DNA from: Mycobacterium sp. ACS4054
GTDB taxonomy: Bacteria > Actinomycetota > Actinomycetes > Mycobacteriales > Mycobacteriaceae
Assembly: GCF_001667275.1 (NCBI RefSeq)
Contig: NZ_LZHV01000077.1
Span: forward strand, 1 to 64,000
Length of the DNA: 64,000 nucleotides
Direction: 5' to 3'
The position numbers and the translations under genes were made by a program. Positions 25,173 through 32,098 of the stretch are shown one piece after another; the first letter of the stretch is position 1, and every line of letters begins with the position of its first letter. Under the pieces are notes generated by a model. It did not search any database. It was given only the letters and a program-made list of their open reading frames with translations, and was not told the DNA's origin.

Positions 25173-26008
25173 GGGCCCTCGGTCCCCGTCAGCCGGCGGG
25201 CGCCGAGCCCCAGCACCACCACCGCGGCCACCGCCACCAGCAGGATCGACAGCGCGACCGCCGCGTTGGCGTCGGTCACGCGCTGCAGGTAGATCTCCAG
25301 CGGCAGGGTGCGGGTGACACCCTGGCGAGAGCCGGCGAAGGTCAGCGTTGCGCCGAACTCCCCGAGCGAGCGGGCGAACGCCAGCACCGCCCCGGAGATC
25401 AGTCCCGGCAACAGCAACGGCAGCGTGACCCGCCACCAGACGGTGCTGGGCCGCGCTCCCAACGTCGCCGCCACCACTTCGTAATCGGCGCCCGCGGTGC
25501 GCGCCGCCCCCTCCAACGAAATCACCAGGAACGGCAACGACACGAAGGTCTGCGCCAGCACCACCGCGGTGGTGCTGAACGCGATGCCGATTCCGGCGGC
25601 CTCGAGGTACCGGCCGACCAGCCCGAGCCGGCCGAACGCATAGAGCAACGCGATCCCGCCCACCACCGGCGGCAGCACCAAGGGCAGCAGGATCAACGGC
25701 CGCAGCAGCCGCACCACGCGCGCCGCGCTGCGGGCCAGCACCAACGCCATCGGCACGCCGAACAGCACGCACAGCACCGTGCTGGCCGCGGCGGTCTTGA
25801 GGCTGAGCAGCAGGGCCGCCCGGGACGACGAGCTCGTGATCAGCGCCCAGAAGTTCGCCCAGTCCACCTTGATTGCGATGGCCAGCAACGGCAGCGCCAC
25901 GAACGCGGTCCCCACCGCCGCGGGGACGTATACCCATCGCGGCAGATCGGCGCGGCGCCCGCTAATGCCTGGACCCCAACCATGATCCGGCGATGAACAC
26001 CGCCTCAA
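25169..26008 (-). CDS. modB: Molybdate ABC transporter permease ModB, start uncertain
   Basis: Membrane channel of the molybdate importer. About six helices are visible, together with the ATPase-contacting EAA loop EGAARTAGADYEVVAATLGA and the segment LPPVVGGIALLYAFGRLGL shared almost exactly with Rv1858. Homology to M. tuberculosis ModB (264) begins at DLPRWVYVPA. Upstream of that point the frame has no ATG or GTG: a TTG at 26008 gives 279 residues with a non-homologous extension, and an ATT six codons before DLPRW would give the family length. In M. tuberculosis modA immediately precedes modB; here the cyclase-NTPase gene begins 72 bp away on the other strand, so the original 5' context has been replaced. 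Confidence 0.9.
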   Translation of the reverse strand: MRRCSSPDHGWGPGISGRRADLPRWVYVPAAVGTAFVALPLLAIAIKVDWANFWALITSSSSRAALLLSLKTAAASTVLCVLFGVPMALVLARSAARVVRLLRPLILLPLVLPPVVGGIALLYAFGRLGLVGRYLEAAGIGIAFSTTAVVLAQTFVSLPFLVISLEGAARTAGADYEVVAATLGARPSTVWWRVTLPLLLPGLISGAVLAFARSLGEFGATLTFAGSRQGVTRTLPLEIYLQRVTDANAAVALSILLVAVAAVVVLGLGARRLTGTEGP

Positions 26009-26079
26009 CCTAGCGCCCGACGCCGCGGTTTCCGCCGATGTGCGAGGTCGAAGCGGGTCCGTTGTGAGATTCTGCTGAG

Positions 26080-28749
26080 GTGTCCGCTCCGCCGGCGGCT
26101 GCTCCTTCGGGGGTGGTGACGTTCCTGTTCACCGACGTCGAGGGTTCGACGCGTCGGTGGGAGGCCGACGCGGACGCGATGCGGGTGGCCCTGGCGGCCC
26201 ACGACGAGGCTTTGCGCAAGGCGATCGAGGCGCACCGGGGTTGGTTGTTCAAGCACACCGGTGACGGTGTGTGCGCGGCGTTCGCCTCGCCGCGCGCGGC
26301 GGTGGATGCCGCGGTGGCAGCGCAGCGCACCCTCGACTTGCCGGTGCGAATGGGGCTGGCCACCGGCGAGGCCGAGCTGCGCGACGGCGACTACTTCGGC
26401 ACCGTGCTCAACCGTGCGGCGCGGGTGATGGCCGCCGGGCACGGCGGTCAGATTTTGGTGGCCGAGTCGACGGCAGGCCTGCTGAACGGGGTGGATCTGC
26501 TCGACCTGGGGCCGCGACGGTTGCGGGACATCGCCTTGCCGGTCGGCGTGTTCCAGGTCCGCGCCGCGGGCCTGCGGACGGAGTTCCCGCCGCTGCGGGC
26601 GCTGGATGCGAGTCCGGGCAACCTGCGGCCCGCCGGCACGAGCCTGATCGGGCGCGAGGCCGCGGTCACCGACATCGAAGCGGCGGTCAAGGCGCACCGG
26701 TTGGTGACGCTGACCGGAGTGGGCGGGGTCGGCAAGACCCGCCTGGCGGTGGAAGTGGCCGCCCGGTTGGCCGATGAATTCCCGGACGGCGCTTGGCTTT
26801 TCGAGTTGGCCGCGGTCACCGATCCGGCGGCGGTGCCCGACGCCGTTGCGGCGGTGCTCGGCATCACCCAACAGCCCGGCAACACCGTCACCGAGTCGGT
26901 GGCCGCCGCGTTGGAGGGCCGGGTCAGGCTGCTGGTGCTCGACAACTGCGAGCACGTGCTCGACGCGGCCGCCGACCTGATCGAAGCCATCCTCACGCGA
27001 TCGGTGACCGTAAAAATCCTTGCCACCAGCCGCGAAGGCCTCGGCATCCCGGACGAGCAGGTGCGCCCGGTGCGCTCCCTGGACGTGGCGGCGGGAGTGG
27101 ACTCGGCCGCGGTGACGCTGTTCGCCGAACGCGCCCAAGGCATCTCGGCGGGCTTCTCGCTGGCCGACGGCGGTGAGGCCGCCGCGGTGGCCGAGATATG
27201 CCGGCGGCTGGACGGAATTCCCCTCGCTATCGAACTGGCCGCCTCGCGGATGGCGTCGATGACGGCCAGCGAAATGCGCGACCGCCTCGACCAGCGCTTC
27301 CGGCTGCTGGTCGGCTCGCGGCGCGGCCTGGAACGCCACCACACGCTGCGCCACGCGGTGGCCTGGTCCTACGACCTGCTCGACGACACCGAACGGGAGG
27401 TGCTGGACCGCTGTTCGGTCTTCGCGGGCGGATTCGACCTCCAAAGCGCTTGTGCCGTCATGGGTTCCGATGATGACTACGCCATCCTGGACCTGCTCGA
27501 CGCTCTGGTGCGCAAGTCACTGCTGGTCGCCGACCGGTCTTCGGGGCGCACCCGGTTCTCGATGCTGGAGACGATCCGTCAGTTCGCCGAGGAACAGCTC
27601 CTCGCCTCCGGCGCGGAGGAGATTCGCGCCGCGCATGCCCACTACTTCGCCGGGCGTGAGGCCGACATCATGGCGCTGTGGGACAGCCCGCGCCAGCGCG
27701 AGGCATACGACTGGCTGACGGTCGAGTTGGCCAACTTGCGCACCGCCTTTCGCTGGGCCGCCGAACACGGCGACCTGGATGCGGGTGCGGCCATCGCCGC
27801 GTATGCGGGCTTGCTCGGTCCGTTCCTCGAGAACTACGAACCCATCGCCTGGGCCGAAGAAATGGTCGGACCCCTTCGTGCCGTTGACCACCCGCGGCTG
27901 GCAGCCGTGTGTGTGGGGGCATCGCTGGCCGTTCTGGTCGGCCGGTACCAAGAGGCGGTGCGCTACAGCGAAATCGGTGAGACGGTTATCGCCGCAGCCA
28001 GCGACAAGGTGTCGGCCTTCGGCGAGGCCTTTCTCGGCAGCGCGTATTTGTTCGTCGGGCAGCCCGAACGGTATCTCGAGCTGTGCCGCGCCCAGGTGGG
28101 GCGCGGTGGGGACGCCAACACGTTCGCCAGGGCGAACCTGGTATTCGCCCTGGCCGTCTGCGGTTCGTCTGACGAGGCGTTGGCAACGGGCGACGGCCTT
28201 ATCGATGCCGCCGAGGCCACCGGGAATCCATGGGTGCTTGCCTACGCGCTCTTCGTGTATGGGTACGCGGTCCGGGCCACCAATCCGGATCGCGCCCTCG
28301 CGGCGCTGCGCCGCAGTCTGCTCGTCGCGCGGGATAGCGGCAACCGGTTCTACGAGACCCAATTCCCGTACTGGGCAGCCGGACTCATGGCCGAGCAAGG
28401 GGACCTCGGGGCGGCGGTGGATCACCTCGCCGTGGCCATCCGCAACAACCACGAGTCGGGCAACATCGGAATGATGTACAACGCGCTCGCCGTCCTCGCC
28501 GTGTTCCTCAGCCGGCTAGGACACTACGAACCGGCCGCCACCATCGCCGGTTTGGCGGCAATCAGCCCGATGGCAGCAACGACCTTGCCCGAACTCTCAG
28601 AAATGATCGCCGACCTTCGCAAGGTCCTCGGCGGCCAAACCTACGAATCGATCGCCCGCAAGGGTGCGGCGATGACCACCGCCGAGATGGTGACCTACGC
28701 CTACGACCAAATCGACCGGGCCCGAACGGAATTCGAAGCACCCCGCTGA
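26080..28749 (+). CDS. Class III nucleotidyl cyclase fused to STAND/AAA NTPase and helical-repeat region
   Basis: An 889-residue predicted signalling protein. Residues 8-185 form a class III cyclase domain with intact key residues: first metal Asp19 in FTDVEGST, Lys58 and second metal Asp62 in FKHTGDG, the adenine-side Asp104 in DYFG and transition-state Asn111/Arg115 in LNRAAR, so cAMP synthesis is predicted. Residues about 195-520 are a LuxR/AfsR-type STAND NTPase with P-loop GVGGVGKT (Lys219) and Walker B LLVLDNCEH (Asp288), then the AVAWSYDLLDDTEREVL winged-helix linker. Residues about 540-889 are TPR-like helices. The C-terminal LuxR helix-turn-helix of relatives such as Rv0386 and Rv2488c is absent. 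The GTG start lacks a Shine-Dalgarno. The gene is wedged between modA and modB on the opposite strand, its stop codon abutting that of modA with no gap. Confidence 0.9.
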   Translation: MSAPPAAAPSGVVTFLFTDVEGSTRRWEADADAMRVALAAHDEALRKAIEAHRGWLFKHTGDGVCAAFASPRAAVDAAVAAQRTLDLPVRMGLATGEAELRDGDYFGTVLNRAARVMAAGHGGQILVAESTAGLLNGVDLLDLGPRRLRDIALPVGVFQVRAAGLRTEFPPLRALDASPGNLRPAGTSLIGREAAVTDIEAAVKAHRLVTLTGVGGVGKTRLAVEVAARLADEFPDGAWLFELAAVTDPAAVPDAVAAVLGITQQPGNTVTESVAAALEGRVRLLVLDNCEHVLDAAADLIEAILTRSVTVKILATSREGLGIPDEQVRPVRSLDVAAGVDSAAVTLFAERAQGISAGFSLADGGEAAAVAEICRRLDGIPLAIELAASRMASMTASEMRDRLDQRFRLLVGSRRGLERHHTLRHAVAWSYDLLDDTEREVLDRCSVFAGGFDLQSACAVMGSDDDYAILDLLDALVRKSLLVADRSSGRTRFSMLETIRQFAEEQLLASGAEEIRAAHAHYFAGREADIMALWDSPRQREAYDWLTVELANLRTAFRWAAEHGDLDAGAAIAAYAGLLGPFLENYEPIAWAEEMVGPLRAVDHPRLAAVCVGASLAVLVGRYQEAVRYSEIGETVIAAASDKVSAFGEAFLGSAYLFVGQPERYLELCRAQVGRGGDANTFARANLVFALAVCGSSDEALATGDGLIDAAEATGNPWVLAYALFVYGYAVRATNPDRALAALRRSLLVARDSGNRFYETQFPYWAAGLMAEQGDLGAAVDHLAVAIRNNHESGNIGMMYNALAVLAVFLSRLGHYEPAATIAGLAAISPMAATTLPELSEMIADLRKVLGGQTYESIARKGAAMTTAEMVTYAYDQIDRARTEFEAPR

Positions 28750-29520
28750 TCAGGGCTTGGCAAAACCCGACTGGGCCAGGATCTGCTGGCCGGCGTCACC
28801 CGTCACCATGGCCACGAACCGTTGCGCCAGCGAGGGTTGCGGCGCCTTCTTCAACACCGCGATCGGATAGACGTTCACCGCGCCGGCCGCCTCCGGGAAG
28901 ACCACCGCGGTGACCTTGTTCCCGGCGCTGCGGGCGTCGGTGACGTACACCAGCCCGGCGTCGGCCTGCCCGGTGGTGACCTTGTTGAGGACATCCGTCA
29001 CGCTCAGCTCCTCGCTCACCGGATTGAGACGCACCCCGGTGCTGTCCTCGACGCGCCGGGTGGCCGACCCGCACGGCACCGGCTGTTGGCACACGACCAC
29101 GGCCACGCCTGGCCTGGCGAGGTCGGCGAACGATCCGACGTTTTTGGGGTTTCCCGGCGCCGTGACGATCTCCAGGGTGTTCGACGCGAAGTTCGTCGGG
29201 TCACCGGCCAGCAAGCCGGCCTTGGCGACCGTGCCCATCTGCGCGGTGTCCGCCGAGGCGAAGACGTCGGCGGTCGCGCCCTGCGTCAACTGGGTGGCCA
29301 GTTCGGAGGAGCCGGCGAATTCGAAGTCGACCTCGCTGCCGGCGTTCTGGGCCTTGAACTGCGCGCTGATCTGGGTGAACGCGGGCTTGAGCGAGGCCGC
29401 GGCGAACACCACCACCTTCCCCGACGCCGAGGGCGGCGGCGCCGATTTCGAACCGCACCCGATCAGGGTCGCCGCCAGCAGCGTCGACACCGAACCGGCC
29501 AGCAACCCGATTCGAGGCAT
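28750..29520 (-). CDS. modA: Molybdate-binding lipoprotein ModA
   Basis: Periplasm-side, lipid-anchored molybdate/tungstate binding protein of the ModABC importer. The 256 residues begin with a lipoprotein signal peptide and lipobox LIGC (Cys22). The mature protein has the ModA fold: VVVFAAASLKPAFTQISAQF, FEFAGSSELATQLTQGATADVFASAD with the oxyanion-binding Ser, and ADAGLVYVTDA near the C-terminus, ending GQQILAQSGFAKP. The gene has its own leaderless -10 and is separated from modB by the 2.7-kb convergent cyclase-NTPase gene, so the operon of M. tuberculosis (modA-modB-modC) is broken here. Confidence 0.95.
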   Translation of the reverse strand: MPRIGLLAGSVSTLLAATLIGCGSKSAPPPSASGKVVVFAAASLKPAFTQISAQFKAQNAGSEVDFEFAGSSELATQLTQGATADVFASADTAQMGTVAKAGLLAGDPTNFASNTLEIVTAPGNPKNVGSFADLARPGVAVVVCQQPVPCGSATRRVEDSTGVRLNPVSEELSVTDVLNKVTTGQADAGLVYVTDARSAGNKVTAVVFPEAAGAVNVYPIAVLKKAPQPSLAQRFVAMVTGDAGQQILAQSGFAKP

Positions 29521-29526
29521 GGAGGC

Positions 29527-29532
29527 ACCCTA
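29527..29532 (-). promoter_or_regulatory. -10 element of modA (leaderless)
   Basis: TAGGGT on the minus strand lies 6 nt before the ATG. The intervening GCCTCC is not a Shine-Dalgarno on this strand. Confidence 0.5.
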
Positions 29533-29630
29533 ACCCGCCGCCAATGCGGACGAAAAACGGGTCCAAGCGGCGCAGAAAAGTGACGGCCGAAGAGTTATGC
29601 AAATGATCCGCGCGTCGCGGCGCGGACAAT

Positions 29631-29659
29631 TTCGCCGACTAGCTACTGTCCAGTAACAT
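29631..29659 (+). promoter_or_regulatory. Promoter with overlapping 12-bp palindrome upstream of the Rv1856c ortholog
   Basis: A candidate promoter TTCGCC-17 nt-TAACAT is overlapped by the perfect palindrome TACTG-TC-CAGTA (29644-29655), whose right arm runs into the -10. This is the usual placement of a TetR- or GntR-type repressor site. The regulator is unknown. The mRNA would carry a leader of about 110 nt before the GAGGAGG Shine-Dalgarno. Confidence 0.45.
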
Positions 29660-29774
29660 CTAGGGAGATTGATGCCATAACGCGCTGACATCCCAGGCGG
29701 GTCCTCTCAGCGGTCCGGTGGTCGGCCACACGGAACTGCCCGGGTCTGGGTTCAACGTTGAACACGAGGAGGTC

Positions 29775-30452
29775 ATGGCAGTGGAAGTACTGGTCACCGG
29801 CGGAGACACCGAACTGGGGCGCACAGTGGCCGAAGGCTTCCGCGATGACGGTCACAAGGTGACGCTCGTGGGGGCGCGGCGCAGCGACCTGGAGATCGCC
29901 GCCAAGGAACTGGACGTCGACGCGATCGTCTGTGACACCACCGACGCGGCGAGCCTGACCGAGGCCCGCGCGCTGTTCCCGCACCACCTGGACACCATCG
30001 TCAACGTGCCGGCGCCCCCCTGGGACGCCGGCGACCCGCGCACCTACTCGCTCGCCGACACCGCCGGTGCGTGGCGGAACGCCCTGGACGCCACCGTGCT
30101 GTCGGCGGTGTTGACGGTGCAGACCGTGGGCGACCACCTGCGCTCGGGCGGCTCGATCATCAGTGTGGTGCCGGAGAACCCGCCCGCCGGAAGCGTCGAC
30201 GCCGCGATCAAAGCGACGCTGTCGAATTGGGTTGCCGGGCAGGCGAGCATCTTCGGCACGCGTGGCATCACGGTCAACGCCGTGGCCAGCGGGCGCAGCG
30301 CCCAGCCCGGTTACGACGGCCTGTCCCGCACGCCCCCGTCGGTCGCCGCCGAGGTGGCCCGGCTGGCGCTGTTCCTCACCACCCCGGCGGCCCGGCACAT
30401 CACCGGCCAGACGCTGCACGTCAGCCACGGCGCGCTCGCGCAATTCGGCTGA
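29775..30452 (+). CDS. Degenerate short-chain dehydrogenase-like protein (Rv1856c ortholog)
   Basis: A 225-residue Rossmann protein, the same length as Rv1856c. The SDR fold is evident (AVEVLVTGGDTELGRTVAEGF, ARHITGQTLHVSHGALAQFG at the end), but the catalytic landmarks are altered: the NNAG motif reads VNVPAPPW, and at the active site the residue four before the conserved Lys is Asp (SVDAAIKATLS) instead of Tyr. The glycine loop TGGDTELGR is also atypical. It may be a non-catalytic nucleotide-binding protein or use another mechanism. GAGGAGG is 3 nt or more upstream of ATG. It precedes the LLM oxidoreductase gene by 59 nt, as in M. tuberculosis. Confidence 0.85.
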   Translation: MAVEVLVTGGDTELGRTVAEGFRDDGHKVTLVGARRSDLEIAAKELDVDAIVCDTTDAASLTEARALFPHHLDTIVNVPAPPWDAGDPRTYSLADTAGAWRNALDATVLSAVLTVQTVGDHLRSGGSIISVVPENPPAGSVDAAIKATLSNWVAGQASIFGTRGITVNAVASGRSAQPGYDGLSRTPPSVAAEVARLALFLTTPAARHITGQTLHVSHGALAQFG

Positions 30453-30498
30453 GGGCGTAATCCCGGCTCGAGCCGTATCGTCGCGCGGGGCGCCGCAC

Positions 30499-30504
30499 TA
30501 CGGT
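30499..30504 (+). promoter_or_regulatory. -10 element of the LLM oxidoreductase gene (leaderless)
   Basis: TACGGT lies 7 nt before the GTG start, without a Shine-Dalgarno. Confidence 0.5.
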
Positions 30505-30511
30505 AGATCGC

Positions 30512-31429
30512 GTGGCAATTCGACTCGGTCTGCAGATTCCCAACTTCTCCTACGGCACCGGGGTGGAGCAGCTCTTCCCCACCGTTCTGGCCCAGGCCCG
30601 CGAGGCCGAAGCGGCCGGTTTCGACTCGGTCTTCGTGATGGACCACTTCTACCAACTTCCCATGCTCGGCGATCCCGACCAGCCGATGCTGGAGGCCTAC
30701 ACCGCCCTGGGCGCGCTGGCCACCGCCACCGAACGAGTTCAGTTGGGCACCTTGGTGACCGGCAACACCTACCGCAACCCGGCGCTGCTGGCGAAGACGA
30801 TCACCACCCTCGACGTGGTCAGCCAGGGTCGCGCGATCCTGGGCATCGGCACCGGCTGGTTCGAACTCGAACACGACCAACTGGGATTCGAATTCGGCAC
30901 CTTCACCGACAGGTTCAACCGGCTCGAGGAGGCGCTGCAGATCATCCTGCCGATGATCTCCGGCGAGCGGCCCACCTTCTCGGGCAAGTGGTACCAAGTG
31001 CGCGAGGCGCTCGCGAATCCCCGCTTCCGCGACCACATTCCGCTCATGATCGGCGGCAGCGGTGAGAAGAAGACGATCCCGCTCGCCGCGCGCCACTTCG
31101 ACCACCTGAACGTCATCGCCGGATTCGACGAGCTGCCAGGCAAATTGGAGGTCGTGCGGCGGCGCTGCGAGGACATCGGCCGCGACCCGGCGACGTTGGA
31201 GACCAGCACGCTGACGACGGTGCTGGTCGACGAGAACGCGAAAGCCGATCAGGTTCCGGCGGAGATGACCCAGCGCATGGTGGTCGGCAGCCCCGACTCG
31301 GTGGCCGACCAGATCAAAACCAAGGTGGTCGACGCCGGCATCGACGGCGTGATCATCAACCTGCCCTTCTACACCCCCGGCGTCATCGCCGCGGTGGGTG
31401 AGGCGCTGCGCCCGGCAGTCGGCCTCTAG
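30512..31429 (+). CDS. LLM-class F420-dependent oxidoreductase (Rv1855c ortholog)
   Basis: A 305-residue bacterial luciferase-like TIM barrel, near the length of Rv1855c (307), likely using coenzyme F420. Features: IRLGLQIPNFSYGTG, EAAGFDSVFVMDHFYQLP, TERVQLGTLVTGNTYRNPALLAK and GRAILGIGTGWFELEHDQLG, the last being a characteristic segment of mycobacterial F420 LLM enzymes. IPLMIGGSGEKKT forms the phosphate-binding loop. The substrate is unknown. The GTG start is supported by the -10 spacing and by homology starting at the second residue. Confidence 0.9.
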   Translation: MAIRLGLQIPNFSYGTGVEQLFPTVLAQAREAEAAGFDSVFVMDHFYQLPMLGDPDQPMLEAYTALGALATATERVQLGTLVTGNTYRNPALLAKTITTLDVVSQGRAILGIGTGWFELEHDQLGFEFGTFTDRFNRLEEALQIILPMISGERPTFSGKWYQVREALANPRFRDHIPLMIGGSGEKKTIPLAARHFDHLNVIAGFDELPGKLEVVRRRCEDIGRDPATLETSTLTTVLVDENAKADQVPAEMTQRMVVGSPDSVADQIKTKVVDAGIDGVIINLPFYTPGVIAAVGEALRPAVGL

Positions 31430-31537
31430 CCCCGCTGCCCTGGGGTCGCGAATTGGCCCCGCCGCGGTAATACTTCGGTGTAGCAGCGTTTACCTGCGCC
31501 ACCGGGCGCAGCGCGGAGGAAGAGGGCCGGGCGGGCC

Positions 31538-31918
31538 ATGAAGAGACGAGCCGTGGCGGCGATCGCGGCCGGTGTGGCGTTTGCCGCACCGCCGATCGCG
31601 CACGCCGACAACAACTGGATCGCCATGGCGATCTCGGACTCCACCGGCCAGATCAAGATCGCCGACGGGGCGGCCAATCAGGGCGCGGCCGAGAAGGCGG
31701 TGATGGACACCTGCCGCAAGAGCATCAGCGACTGCCGCCTGCTGGCCAGCGGCGAGGGTGGCTGCCTGGCGCTCGCGGTCAACGCGGCCAAGACCCGATA
31801 CTTCGGCGGCTGGGGTCCGACGCGTGAGGAGGCGGAGGCGGCAGCGCTCGGCCGCGCCCCCGGCGGAACCATCGCACAGGGCCACGACCACTGCGCGGGA
31901 GAAGGCTCCAGCCAGTGA
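31538..31918 (+). CDS. Secreted DUF4189 protein
   Basis: A 126-residue exported protein with a Sec signal peptide (MKRRAVAAIAAGVAFAAPP, cleavage AHA-D after residue 23) followed by one DUF4189 domain: WIAMAISDSTGQIKIADGAA, EKAVMDTCRKSISDCRLLAS and GGCLALAVN. Four Cys in the mature part probably form two disulphides. DUF4189 proteins (for example Rv1269c and Rv1813c) are secreted and stress- or macrophage-associated, with no known activity. M. tuberculosis has no such gene between Rv1855c and ndh, so this is a lineage-specific insertion or loss. Confidence 0.85.
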   Translation: MKRRAVAAIAAGVAFAAPPIAHADNNWIAMAISDSTGQIKIADGAANQGAAEKAVMDTCRKSISDCRLLASGEGGCLALAVNAAKTRYFGGWGPTREEAEAAALGRAPGGTIAQGHDHCAGEGSSQ

Positions 31919-31987
31919 CGGCGGCGCGGTGATAACTGCGCCACAGCACCCGTTGCCCACCAGGGTCTTCGCCGCCGTACACCGTTA

Positions 31988-32058
31988 GTGTTGCAAACAA
32001 CACAGGGGTATCAACTAGGTTTCCGGGTACCCGCCTGACTAGCGTTGTGGCTAACAAC
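31988..32058 (+). promoter_or_regulatory. Two related inverted repeats upstream of ndh
   Basis: GTGTTG-CAAA-CAACAC (31988-32003) is a perfect 6-bp dyad, and GTTGT-GGCTA-ACAAC (32044-32058) repeats the GTTG/CAAC theme 56 bp later. A -10 like TAGCGT (32040-32045) touches the second. They are candidate operators for a redox- or nutrient-responsive regulator of ndh; the regulator is not identified. Confidence 0.45.
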
Positions 32059-32098
32059 AGTCGCGTGTCCAGAAGCCCCCGTCAGGAGCAGCGGAAAC

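Noticed and set aside
26009..26079. Search for terminal inverted repeats or target duplications flanking the cyclase-NTPase gene
   Set aside because: I see no inverted repeats, transposase or duplication at either edge, so it is not called a mobile element.
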